Below are positions 9,641-18,323 of a stretch of DNA of 64,000 bases, one piece after another (the stretch's first letter is position 1; every line of letters begins with the position of its first letter). The stretch is from Alphaproteobacteria bacterium (GTDB lineage Bacteria > Pseudomonadota > Gammaproteobacteria > JAGOUN01). The notes below the pieces were generated by a model. That model was given only the letters and a program-made list of their open reading frames with translations. It was not told the origin of the DNA and made no database searches. The stretch is taken from assembly GCA_021151585.1 (NCBI GenBank), contig JAGKWX010000003.1:13464-77463 (forward strand), written 5' to 3'. Both the position numbers and the translations under genes were made by a program.

Positions 9641-10501
9641 ATGATTGTTCGTAAAGCTGTTTTTCCTGTTGCCGGTATGGGTACTCGTTTTTTGCCTGCG
9701 ACCAAAGCTACCCCAAAAGAGATGTTACCCATTGTCGATAAGCCCTTGATTCAATACGCTGTTGAAGAAGCGATTGCTGCCGGTATTGAAGAGCTGATTT
9801 TTGTAACCAGTAGCACAAAGCGGGCCATCGAAGATCATTTTGATTCTAATTTTGAATTAGAGTGTAAATTAGAAGAACAAAAAAAATATGATTTATTGAA
9901 ATTAGTGCAAGAAATTCTACCTGCGGGGGTGAATTGTTGTTATGTGCGACAAAAAAGCCCTTTAGGTCTAGGACATGCTGTGTTGTGCGCTAAAGAGGTT
10001 GTTGGTAATGAACCATTTGCGGTATTATTGGCTGATGATCTTATTGATGCCGCCCCCGGATGCTTAACGCAAATGCTACAAGCTTATGCGAAATATAAAT
10101 GTAGTGTTGTAGCAACGCAAACTATCCAGATTAAAGATTCGGATAAATATGGTATGGTTGATGTTGTCAATAGTGCCTTAGCCGAGAAAAAAATTAATAG
10201 CATTATAGAAAAACCAAAGCCTGAATGCGCGCCATCTAATTTTGGTGTCGTCGGGCGCTATGTGTTAACGCCACGGATTTTTGATTTATTGGCAACGACT
10301 AACCAAGGGGCTGGTGGTGAAATACAATTAACAGATGCAATTTCTGATTTGTTAACTTATGAGAATGTATATGCCTACGCCTTTGATGGACGTCGCTATG
10401 ATTGTGGTAGTAAGATAGGATACTTAGAAGCAACATTCAATTTTGCTTTGAAGCATCCAGAATTGGGTGCGCAAGTTAAACAGATGTTATCTGATTTGTA
10501 G
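9641..10501 (+). CDS. galU: UTP-glucose-1-phosphate uridylyltransferase
   Basis: A 286-residue enzyme that makes UDP-glucose, a donor for LPS core and other glycans. The N-terminal nucleotide-binding motif is AGMGTRFLPATKATPKEMLP, and the loop IIEKPKPE plus GGEIQLTDAI are also typical. AAGGGGA precedes the ATG. It forms an operon with pgi, eight bases downstream, which links sugar phosphates to the LPS genes that follow in the window. Confidence 0.96.
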   Translation: MIVRKAVFPVAGMGTRFLPATKATPKEMLPIVDKPLIQYAVEEAIAAGIEELIFVTSSTKRAIEDHFDSNFELECKLEEQKKYDLLKLVQEILPAGVNCCYVRQKSPLGLGHAVLCAKEVVGNEPFAVLLADDLIDAAPGCLTQMLQAYAKYKCSVVATQTIQIKDSDKYGMVDVVNSALAEKKINSIIEKPKPECAPSNFGVVGRYVLTPRIFDLLATTNQGAGGEIQLTDAISDLLTYENVYAYAFDGRRYDCGSKIGYLEATFNFALKHPELGAQVKQMLSDL

Positions 10502-10509
10502 GGAGAACT

Positions 10510-12144
10510 ATGATGGAATCTATAGCGTTAACGCCCACTTGGAAAGTGTTGCAACAACATAAGCTTGATATTGCGCGGGTTCATCTGCGAGATTTGTTTT
10601 TCAATGACCCCAAACGATTTGAACGTTTTTCCTTAAAATACGATGGCATATTATTGGATTTTTCTAAAAACCGCATCACCCAAGAAACTCTTATGCTATT
10701 ACTTCAATTAGCCGAAACAGCTGAGGTCAAGTTGCGCAGTTTTGAAATGTTTGCTGGTGATAAAATTAACATCACCGAACATCGCGCTGTTTTGCATACG
10801 GCATTACGCAATATTGATCACGCACCGGTTTTTCTTGATCATCATAATATTATGCAAGATATTGAATCTGTTTGGCATCAGATGCGCAATATCAGCGAGA
10901 AAATTCGCCAACAACAATATTTTGGTTTTAGCGGTAAGCCAATCAATACCATTGTTAATTTAGGTATTGGTGGTTCTGATTTAGGCCCTAAAATGGTTAA
11001 CTATGCGCTTGAACATGTAGCCACGGATAATTTAACTTGTCATTTTGTATCAAACGTTGATGCCACAGCGATATCACGCGTTTTAAAACGCTGCGATCCA
11101 GAGACGACGCTATTTATCATTTCGTCCAAGTCATTTTCTACTATTGAGACACTGACCAATGCAAACACGGCAAAACAATGGTTGTTAAAAAATTCGGATA
11201 CAAAAGCTATTGCAACGCATTTTATTGCCATCACCGCGAAAGGTGATAGGGCTAAAGCTTGGGGTATTAATGAAGAGAATATTTTACCCTTATGGGATTG
11301 GGTGGGTGGACGGTATTCACTGTGGTCGGCTATTGGTTTGCCGATCGCCATTATGTGTGGCATGAAGAATTTTAAAGAATTATTGGCTGGTGCACATGCT
11401 ATGGATGAGCATTTTAAAACAGCCGAATTAGCCCAAAATCTTCCAGTATTATTGGCGCTAATCGGTGTTTGGAATCATAATTTTTTACATATGCCATCGA
11501 ATGCGATTTTGCCTTATTGTGAAGCATTAAAATATTTTCCAGAACATTTGCAGCAAGTGGATATGGAAAGCAATGGTAAGTGCGTTGATGCTTTGGGGCG
11601 CGAAATTCTTGAGTATCAAACAGGACCGATTATTTGGGGTGCTCCAGGAACTAATGGCCAGCATTCATTTCATCAATTATTGCATCAAGGTACTGCAAAA
11701 GTGTGGTGTGATTTTATATTGCCAGTTAAGCCAATTGATAATATCGGCGAACACCATGCATTATTAAGTGCTAATTGTTTTGCGCAAAGCCAAGCATTGA
11801 TGCAAGGCAAATCACTGGCAGAGGCCTATGAAGAATTACTCGCGCAAGGCGTTGAGCATGATGTGGCTGTGGTCTTGGCAGAACATAAAATGAGCTCTGG
11901 TAATAAGCCGAGTAGTACAATTCTATTTCCGCAACTAACCCCTTACTATTTAGGCGCCCTGATCGCTTTGTATGAGCATAAAATTTTTACGCAAGGTGTT
12001 ATTTGGCAGGTAAATTCCTTTGATCAATGGGGGGTCGAGTTAGGTAAGCAACTGGCGGATCATTTGTTGCCAGCGGTTGCTGGGCAAAACATCGACGGCT
12101 TGGATGCGTCCACGCAGGGTTTGCTTGAGGCAAGCCGGATATAG
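10510..12144 (+). CDS. pgi: glucose-6-phosphate isomerase
   Basis: A 544-residue protein of normal length that interconverts glucose-6-phosphate and fructose-6-phosphate. Signatures include NLGIGGSDLGPKM, the serine-rich phosphate site SSKSFSTIET, DWVGGRYSLWS and the C-terminal DQWGVELGKQLA. Two ATGs are in tandem (10510 and 10513). GGAG at 10502 gives a better spacing for the second, so the true N terminus may be one residue shorter. Six bases after the stop begins a kinase pseudogene fragment on the other strand. Confidence 0.97.
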   Translation: MMESIALTPTWKVLQQHKLDIARVHLRDLFFNDPKRFERFSLKYDGILLDFSKNRITQETLMLLLQLAETAEVKLRSFEMFAGDKINITEHRAVLHTALRNIDHAPVFLDHHNIMQDIESVWHQMRNISEKIRQQQYFGFSGKPINTIVNLGIGGSDLGPKMVNYALEHVATDNLTCHFVSNVDATAISRVLKRCDPETTLFIISSKSFSTIETLTNANTAKQWLLKNSDTKAIATHFIAITAKGDRAKAWGINEENILPLWDWVGGRYSLWSAIGLPIAIMCGMKNFKELLAGAHAMDEHFKTAELAQNLPVLLALIGVWNHNFLHMPSNAILPYCEALKYFPEHLQQVDMESNGKCVDALGREILEYQTGPIIWGAPGTNGQHSFHQLLHQGTAKVWCDFILPVKPIDNIGEHHALLSANCFAQSQALMQGKSLAEAYEELLAQGVEHDVAVVLAEHKMSSGNKPSSTILFPQLTPYYLGALIALYEHKIFTQGVIWQVNSFDQWGVELGKQLADHLLPAVAGQNIDGLDASTQGLLEASRI

Positions 12145-12149
12145 GTTTT

Positions 12150-12299
12150 AACAATGCGCTACCCTCGATACGTTTAGAAAACGCGGGTGCTAAACGTGAT
12201 AATCTCTCAAAAATAATGTGTTGCTTTAATTATTATTTCGCCTGTTTCAGTAAATTTTAAAGCATTGCTAACAAGATTCATGATGACGATAGTTTTGGC
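12150..12299 (-). pseudogene. fragment of a PAS sensor histidine kinase, deleted copy of 52366-53526
   Basis: The reverse complement is nearly identical in two blocks to the intact kinase. 12221-12299 matches around 53140-53250, including the N-box segment MNLVSNALKFTETG. 12150-12228 matches 53326-53390. Relative to the parent, one deletion of 30 bases removes ten codons. A second deletion of 83 bases lies between two AAGCAACA repeats (53243-53250 and 53326-53333 in the parent) and shifts the frame. The start, PAS domain and His box are absent. It cannot encode a working kinase. Confidence 0.85.
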
Positions 12300-12764
12300 T
12301 AATACCGTCACCAGCAAAGTTAGTTGACATTTGATAGCTGCCTGAGCATGTTGATCAGCAATGGGGGTTGGAGGAAGTCTATCTAAAATTCGTATTTCTG
12401 TTGAAAATAAAAATAAACTTCCGAGCGAGACATTCCATTCCGAAAACATGCCAGCAAAAAATTAAATTTTATAATTTGATGAAATATGCGGGTTAAAAAA
12501 ACCAAACAGATTGGAATGTTGGACGCTTTTTTTGGTATTTTATATTCTTACACTATAGTTCATAAATTGAATAATACCATATTGTACCGCTCAAAAAATC
12601 ACGTTAAGTAACAGGGTTGGTTAATGTGCCGTTATACTGCTATGATTCATCTGCTGAACCATCGCTTTTCGCCATGGGTTTAATCACCTATGAGATTAAG
12701 GCAATAGAGTTGGAAAGCTAAATATTCCGAAATATACTAATCCTTGATCTATAGGAAATCAGGC
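12300..12764. other. intergenic region without a recognisable gene
   Basis: A minus-strand frame continues upstream of the kinase fragment to about 12449 but does not resemble the kinase, so it is probably unrelated sequence joined to it. The remainder to the next gene is A+T-rich with no clear feature. AGGAAA at 12753 is the ribosome site of the following gene. Confidence 0.5.
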
Positions 12765-14288
12765 ATGCTCAATACTAAGTTAACTTATCGTATAAGTTGT
12801 ACGGTTATATTTTCATTTTTTATATGGCAAATACTGAAAAGTGGCTGGTTAAGTGATGATGCTCAAATCACTCTCCGATCGGTGATGAATTTTTTGAGCG
12901 GTTTTGGACCAAATTTCAATTGTGATGAACGTGTGCAAGCGTTCACTCACCCTTTGTGGTTTATGTGCTTAGCCTGTATGACTTTCATTGTTCGAAATGC
13001 TTATTACGCTACTTTTGCGCTCTCAATAAGTCTATCTAGTTTGGCGCTGTACTTATTTTTAACTAAAATTTCACCTTATGCCAAATCGGTAATTCTTGCC
13101 TCGTTATGCTTGGTTTTTTCTAAGGCTTACCTGGACTATTCTACGTCTGGTCTTGAAAATCCACTATCTCATATTTTGCTGCTTGTTTTAGTATTGTTGG
13201 CGGAAAAGATAACAGAAAACAATCTTTCATCGCGCAAAAATCTTAGTGGTTATTTTTTATGCTGCGCATTTTTATATCTCAATCGACCTGATTTATCATT
13301 ACTCATTCTTCCCTTGACTTTATGGGTATGTAAAAGAAATTTAGCTCAATTTGGTGCGCTTGTATCGTCTCTGTGTATTGGCGCTATTCCTGCCTTAATA
13401 TGGACTGGCTTTTCACTTTATTATTACGGGTTTCCTTTTCCTAATACGGCTTATGCTAAATTAGGAATTACTGTCCCAATAGGGTGGCGTATTCATCATG
13501 GCGTATATTATTTATTAAACTCATTGAAGATGGATCCTCTTACTTTAATCACTATTGCTGTGGGTGTGGTTGCTAGTGTTTTTTCTTCAGCGTTGAATCG
13601 GAAAATAGCATGGGGCATTGTGCTTTATTTGGCCTATACCGTGTCTATTGGTGGCGATTTTATGTCTGGTCGTTTTTTAACCGAAACTTTATTGGCTGCT
13701 GCTATTATTATTGCTCGTTGCCGCTGGAGCAAAAAATATTTGTGGTTGTTTGCTATATCAATTACTTGTATAACTGTGGGGGAAATTATACACAATGCTT
13801 CGGTTGATCGCTCTCATTTGCAACTTAGGTTTGACCATGGTATCGCCGATGAAAGACTATATTATGATAGTAAGTTCCAAGTGACTTCTTATAAAATGGC
13901 AGAATTATTTGCACTTAACCAATGGAAAACAAAAAATCAAGGCGTGAAGATTATCGAATGCGGTATTTTAGGGTATCAAAGTATTAGCGCCGGGCCGGGC
14001 ATGCATTTTAGCGATCAATGTGCACTAGCTGATCCACTGTTGGCGCGCATACCTTCTCAAGGCAATGAGCACGATTGGCGTATCGGGCATATTTTACATA
14101 ACATACCTGCAGGATATTATGAAAGCTTACAACAAAATCAAAATATGCTGATCGACCCACAATTACATGAATATTATGATAAGATAAGGCTTATTACTCG
14201 CAGCCCGCTAAATTCCCGAGGCCGCTTGCATGCTATTATTGAGCTTAACTTGCATAAAAGAGCACGCATTTCGTCTGAGTATAAATAA
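12765..14288 (+). CDS. GT-C membrane glycosyltransferase, AftB-like
   Basis: A 507-residue integral membrane protein with about ten hydrophobic helices in the first 350 residues and a soluble C-terminal part. Near the N terminus, SDDAQITLR followed by ERVQAFTHPLWF matches the first periplasmic loop of AftB-type (terminal arabinofuranosyltransferase) GT-C enzymes, which use lipid-phosphate sugar donors; the DD pair would be catalytic. ATG 12765 with AGGAAA is preferred over a TTG 21 bases upstream. It precedes the waa genes and may decorate LPS or another envelope glycan. The donor and acceptor are not known. Confidence 0.72.
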   Translation: MLNTKLTYRISCTVIFSFFIWQILKSGWLSDDAQITLRSVMNFLSGFGPNFNCDERVQAFTHPLWFMCLACMTFIVRNAYYATFALSISLSSLALYLFLTKISPYAKSVILASLCLVFSKAYLDYSTSGLENPLSHILLLVLVLLAEKITENNLSSRKNLSGYFLCCAFLYLNRPDLSLLILPLTLWVCKRNLAQFGALVSSLCIGAIPALIWTGFSLYYYGFPFPNTAYAKLGITVPIGWRIHHGVYYLLNSLKMDPLTLITIAVGVVASVFSSALNRKIAWGIVLYLAYTVSIGGDFMSGRFLTETLLAAAIIIARCRWSKKYLWLFAISITCITVGEIIHNASVDRSHLQLRFDHGIADERLYYDSKFQVTSYKMAELFALNQWKTKNQGVKIIECGILGYQSISAGPGMHFSDQCALADPLLARIPSQGNEHDWRIGHILHNIPAGYYESLQQNQNMLIDPQLHEYYDKIRLITRSPLNSRGRLHAIIELNLHKRARISSEYK

Positions 14289-14317
14289 TGCGCTCGTGTC
14301 TTTGAAATCGAGAAAAT

Positions 14318-15349
14318 ATGACTACCAAGTATCTTATTATAGGCCCTTCGTGGATTGGCGATATGATTATGGCCAACGCCTTGTTGCGATGTTTGAAAGC
14401 GCAAGATTCTCGTTGTGTGATTGATGTCTTAGCGCCGGAGTGGAGTCACCCTGTGCTTGCGCGTATGCCTGAAGTCCGTAGAGCACTTGTGATGCCCGTG
14501 AAGCATGGCATCTTTGGCTGGCGTATGCGTTATAAGATTGGAATATCATTGCGCGATGAGCACTATGATCATGCAATTATATTGCCGAATTCATGGAAGT
14601 CAGCACTGATCCCCTTGTTTGCTTGTATCAAAAAACGTACTGGTTGGCGAGGTGAGTGGCGTTATGGCTTGTTAAACGATGTGCGTGTGTTGGATAAGAA
14701 AAAATTTCCATTGATGGTGGATAGATATGTAGAATTAGGGAGAATTATCGGAGCCGGCGACACTCATGCTTGTCCACCAAATGTTTATCCTCATTTACTA
14801 GTTGACCCAAATCAGCGTGACATTGCCCTAAAAAAATATCATTTTTCTCAAGACAAACCACTGTTGATTCTGTGTCCAGGCGCACAATATGGTAATTCAA
14901 AACGCTGGCCAGAAGAAAATTTTGCCAAAGTCGCACGACATTTTTTAGATCAGGGTTGGCAAGTTGCTGTATTAGGTGGGAATGCCGAGGCTAATTTAGC
15001 TAATCAAATAATTGCAGCACAAGGTTTGGTTGCGTCTGATCATCAGATAGTCGATTTAACGATGACAACGCTAGCCGAAGCGATAGATATTATGTCCCTA
15101 GCGCGCGTGGTTGTCAGCAATGACTCTGGTTTGATGCATATCGCTTGTGCTTTAACTAGGTCAATTGTTGCAATTTATGGCTCAAGTTCACCGGATTTCA
15201 CACCTCCACTCAGCGATAAGGCAGTGATATTATCGAAATCCTTGCCGTGTAAGCCATGTTTCAAGCGCGAATGTCCTTTAGGGCATATGTTATGTTTAAA
15301 AAATATTACGCCAGAGGAAGTTATCGGTGCAATCAAGACTTTGCTATGA
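14318..15349 (+). CDS. waaF: ADP-heptose:LPS heptosyltransferase II
   Basis: A 343-residue GT9-family enzyme that adds the second heptose to the inner LPS core at the cytoplasmic face. It has the N-terminal IIGPSWIGDMIMANALLR motif, the central LCPGAQYGNSKRWPEE and the C-terminal SNDSGLMHIACA with YGSSSPDFTPPLS, all characteristic of RfaF. It is followed without a gap by waaC: its TGA overlaps an ATG at 15346 (ATGA), although that ATG is out of frame with waaC. Confidence 0.95.
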   Translation: MTTKYLIIGPSWIGDMIMANALLRCLKAQDSRCVIDVLAPEWSHPVLARMPEVRRALVMPVKHGIFGWRMRYKIGISLRDEHYDHAIILPNSWKSALIPLFACIKKRTGWRGEWRYGLLNDVRVLDKKKFPLMVDRYVELGRIIGAGDTHACPPNVYPHLLVDPNQRDIALKKYHFSQDKPLLILCPGAQYGNSKRWPEENFAKVARHFLDQGWQVAVLGGNAEANLANQIIAAQGLVASDHQIVDLTMTTLAEAIDIMSLARVVVSNDSGLMHIACALTRSIVAIYGSSSPDFTPPLSDKAVILSKSLPCKPCFKRECPLGHMLCLKNITPEEVIGAIKTLL

Positions 15350-15365
15350 AGGAGGTAAAAAAATT
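15349..15365 (+). promoter_or_regulatory. strong ribosome binding site positioned on an ATT start (waaC)
   Basis: AAGGAGG at 15349-15355 is a near-perfect Shine-Dalgarno sequence. Seven bases later is ATT (15363-15365), in frame with waaC and exactly where the family starts (IRILLVKTSS against the usual MRILIVKTSS). No ATG, GTG or TTG in frame lies nearby downstream. See the finding for alternatives. Confidence 0.65.
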
Positions 15366-16385
15366 CGTATTCTGCTTGTAAAAACATCATCGCTAGGCGA
15401 TATAATTCATACGCTACCTGCGTTAACAGATGCCATGCGCGCAATTCCAGGGATTATTTTTGATTGGGTGATTGAAGAACGTTTTCAAGCCATTCCAGCA
15501 TGGCACCCTGCGGTGGGACGAGTCATCCCTATTGCCTTGCGGCGTTGGAAGAAAAAGAAAAATTTTTTGACCATTTTTTCTTCTATAAAAGCATTTAAAA
15601 AAATAGTGAATCAACAATCTTATGATTTGGTCATTGATGCACAAGGATTAGTAAAGTCTGCCCTAATAACATACTTGGTCAAGGCTCCCAGCGCGGGATA
15701 TTCTAAAAACAGTATACGAGAAAAGTTAGCGAGTATTTTTTATGACGAAAGATACGAGGTGGCCAAAAAACAGCATGCAATCACTCGTATTCGACATTTA
15801 TTTAGTCAGGCATTATATTATCCTTTGTCAGATGGCGTTATTGATTATGGCTTGACAGTGTCAGATTGCGAAGACAACTCGCAATCGTCGGCGTATGTTT
15901 TATTTTTTCACGGCACAACATGGGCTAATAAACATTGGCCAGAAAATTATTGGAAGCGCTTATTGCAGTTGCTGAATCAGCGTCAGTTTGCAGTTAAGTT
16001 AGCTTGGGGTAATCACGAGGAGTATCAGCGTAGTTTACGTATTGCTGAATATGGCGAGGCAGATATTTTGCCTGAATTAAGCATAGAAGGGATGATGCCA
16101 GTCATTGCATCGGCGGCCGCGGTTGTTGCTGTAGATACAGGTTTATGTCATTTGGCCGCGGCATTAAATGTTCCAACCATCGCTTTATTTGGACCGACAG
16201 ATCCCTTGAAAACAGGTGTATTGGGAGATAGGCATGTGAATCTCGCGACAAATTTCACTTGCGCGCCATGTTTAAAACGACAGTGCACATATACAGAAAA
16301 AACAGATGAGTGGCCAGCATGTATGATGACCTTGCCGCCTCAGTTTGTGATTAAGAAGATGATAGAGATGAATATAACTCATTAA
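15363..16385 (+). CDS. waaC: ADP-heptose:LPS heptosyltransferase I
   Basis: A GT9-family enzyme of about 340 residues that adds the first heptose to Kdo2-lipid A. It has VKTSSLGDIIHTLPALTDA at the N terminus, DAQGLVKSAL, and the C-terminal VAVDTGLCHLAAAL with ALFGPTDPLKTG. The start is uncertain. The in-frame GTG at 15327 lies inside waaF and adds 12 unusual residues. The ATT at 15363 fits both the family N terminus and a very strong ribosome site. An ATG at 15346 would be in frame only if the seven-A run before the ATT had one more A. It lies in the waaF-waaC-waaG/P operon. Confidence 0.9.
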   Translation: MRILLVKTSSLGDIIHTLPALTDAMRAIPGIIFDWVIEERFQAIPAWHPAVGRVIPIALRRWKKKKNFLTIFSSIKAFKKIVNQQSYDLVIDAQGLVKSALITYLVKAPSAGYSKNSIREKLASIFYDERYEVAKKQHAITRIRHLFSQALYYPLSDGVIDYGLTVSDCEDNSQSSAYVLFFHGTTWANKHWPENYWKRLLQLLNQRQFAVKLAWGNHEEYQRSLRIAEYGEADILPELSIEGMMPVIASAAAVVAVDTGLCHLAAALNVPTIALFGPTDPLKTGVLGDRHVNLATNFTCAPCLKRQCTYTEKTDEWPACMMTLPPQFVIKKMIEMNITH

Positions 16386-16397
16386 TTAAGGCATGAT

Positions 16398-18323
16398 ATG
16401 AAATTGGCATTTTGTATTTTTAAATATTTTCCATATGGTGGTTTGCAGCGTGATATGTATCGTGCAGCAGAAGTTGCTATAGCGCGTGGCCATTCGGTAG
16501 ATATCTATACGATGGACTGGGAAGGGTTGTACATCCCTAATGCAAATATTAATATAATTAAAGTTCATTGCTGGACGAACCATGGCCGTGCTATTTCATT
16601 TATAACCAAATTAAAAAAAATACTTAATAATCGTGCCTATGATCGTGTTATTGGATTTAACAAAATTCCAGGCTTAGATATTTATTTTACTGGAGAGAAT
16701 TGTTTTGCAAAGCATGTAGAAAGAAAAAGATTGCCATTGATACATTATTTTCCTCGATATTTCTTTTTTTCATTGTTGGAGAAAAAGCTATTTGATGAGA
16801 AAAGCGAGTCAGAAATATTGTTGATATCGCCACGAGAAAAAAAAGTTTATCAAAAATTCTACCATACACAAGATGCGCGTTTTCACTTGCTTTTTCCAGG
16901 GATAGAGAAGCCTAGTTGCGACAATCAGGCGGCGATAAACATGCGCAACAGCATGCGAAAATTACATAATATTAATGAAAATAAAGTTTGGCTGTTGTTT
17001 GTTGCTTCTGATTATGCTTTAAAAGGATTGTGGCGAATTTTGGAACTTATTCGATCTCTTGATAAAACCCATGCTGATCAAATAATTCTTTCTGTCGTTG
17101 GCCATGATAGCGCTTGCGCATATCAATCTTTTTTGAGTCGAAATAACATAAAAACACGAGTGGATTTCTTGGGAGCATCTGATGAGGTGTATGCCCTAAT
17201 GGCTGGGGCAGATTTGTTAATGCATCCTGCAAAAGTAGAATTGGCTGGCAAGGTAATCTTAGAAGCGCTTGTTAATCATTTGCCAGTATTAACGACAGAA
17301 ATTTGTGGGTGCGCGCATTATGTTATCGAAAGCCATGGTGGCGTTGTTTTACCTGAGCCATTTTCTCAGCAAGTATTTATGCACGCTTTTCTTCAGATTA
17401 TGACGCCAGGTTATTTGCAAGGATATAGAAAAAATCTTAGTGAATATTCGATTAATGAAGGCGTTTATCGATCTCAGCAGCATATAGTTGACTGTATTGA
17501 GAATATTGATGTGCATTGTGTTCGAGAATTTTATTTAGATAAATTTTTAATAAATTTTCTCCCGCAAGACAAGAAAAAATGCATAGCTTATGTATTTTCT
17601 TTGCAGGGCGAAATTTATCGACAGGTCGAGAAGAGAAAAACTATTTTAGTTGACATAGGTGGAAACAATTATTTTATCAAAATGCACTATGGTGTTGGTT
17701 GGGCTGAAATTATAAAAAACCTATTGGTTTTTAAGTCTGTCGCTTTAGGCGCTCAGCCAGAATATGCTGCTATTCGCGAGATGCAAAAGGCCGGCATTTT
17801 GGTTCCAAAAATTTCTGCTTATGCGACGGATGGAATAAATCCTGCCAAAATTAATTCATTTATTATGACTGAGCGTATTTATTATCAATATGATTTGGAA
17901 AAGCTGTGTCAAACTTGGCCGCAGCGGCCACCAAATTTTTTATTTAAGCGACGTTTAATTCATCGCGTGGCAGAGATTGCAAGGAAAATGCATGTGCAAG
18001 GCATGAATCATCGTGATTTTTACTTATGCCATTTATTGTTAAATCAAAAAAGTGAGCTTAATTTTGACTTATATTTAATTGATTTACATCGTGTTCAAAT
18101 TCGAAAGAAAACACCGTTGCGCTGGATAGTGAAGGATTTGGCAGGCTTATATTTTTCTGCCATGGATATTGGCTTGACCCATCATGATATTTATTATTTT
18201 TTAACCCAGTATTATCAGCAGCCCTTGAGATATGTTTTTAAGAAAAAACGCTTAGTTTGTTTCTGGGTTTATCTAAGAGCAAAAATGTTACATCGTCGAC
18301 ATAAAAATAGGCTATCTTTATGA
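16398..18323 (+). CDS. fusion of LPS core glycosyltransferase (WaaG-like) and LPS heptose kinase (WaaP-like)
   Basis: A single ORF of 641 residues. Residues 1-370 are a GT4 glycosyltransferase of the WaaG/RfaG type: FPYGGLQRDMYRAAEVAIARG at the start, then VGHDS, and the donor-site region HPAKVELAGKVILEAL with the second Glu typical of GT4. Residues 385-641 are a protein-kinase-fold LPS kinase of the WaaP/RfaP-InaA type: FIKMH Lys motif, the catalytic loop MNHRDFYLCHLLL and the metal motif LIDLHRV. In E. coli these are separate genes acting in succession on the first core glucose and on heptose I. AAGG lies six bases before the ATG. The 3' end overlaps the convergent lipoprotein gene by six bases. 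Confidence 0.88.
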   Translation: MKLAFCIFKYFPYGGLQRDMYRAAEVAIARGHSVDIYTMDWEGLYIPNANINIIKVHCWTNHGRAISFITKLKKILNNRAYDRVIGFNKIPGLDIYFTGENCFAKHVERKRLPLIHYFPRYFFFSLLEKKLFDEKSESEILLISPREKKVYQKFYHTQDARFHLLFPGIEKPSCDNQAAINMRNSMRKLHNINENKVWLLFVASDYALKGLWRILELIRSLDKTHADQIILSVVGHDSACAYQSFLSRNNIKTRVDFLGASDEVYALMAGADLLMHPAKVELAGKVILEALVNHLPVLTTEICGCAHYVIESHGGVVLPEPFSQQVFMHAFLQIMTPGYLQGYRKNLSEYSINEGVYRSQQHIVDCIENIDVHCVREFYLDKFLINFLPQDKKKCIAYVFSLQGEIYRQVEKRKTILVDIGGNNYFIKMHYGVGWAEIIKNLLVFKSVALGAQPEYAAIREMQKAGILVPKISAYATDGINPAKINSFIMTERIYYQYDLEKLCQTWPQRPPNFLFKRRLIHRVAEIARKMHVQGMNHRDFYLCHLLLNQKSELNFDLYLIDLHRVQIRKKTPLRWIVKDLAGLYFSAMDIGLTHHDIYYFLTQYYQQPLRYVFKKKRLVCFWVYLRAKMLHRRHKNRLSL

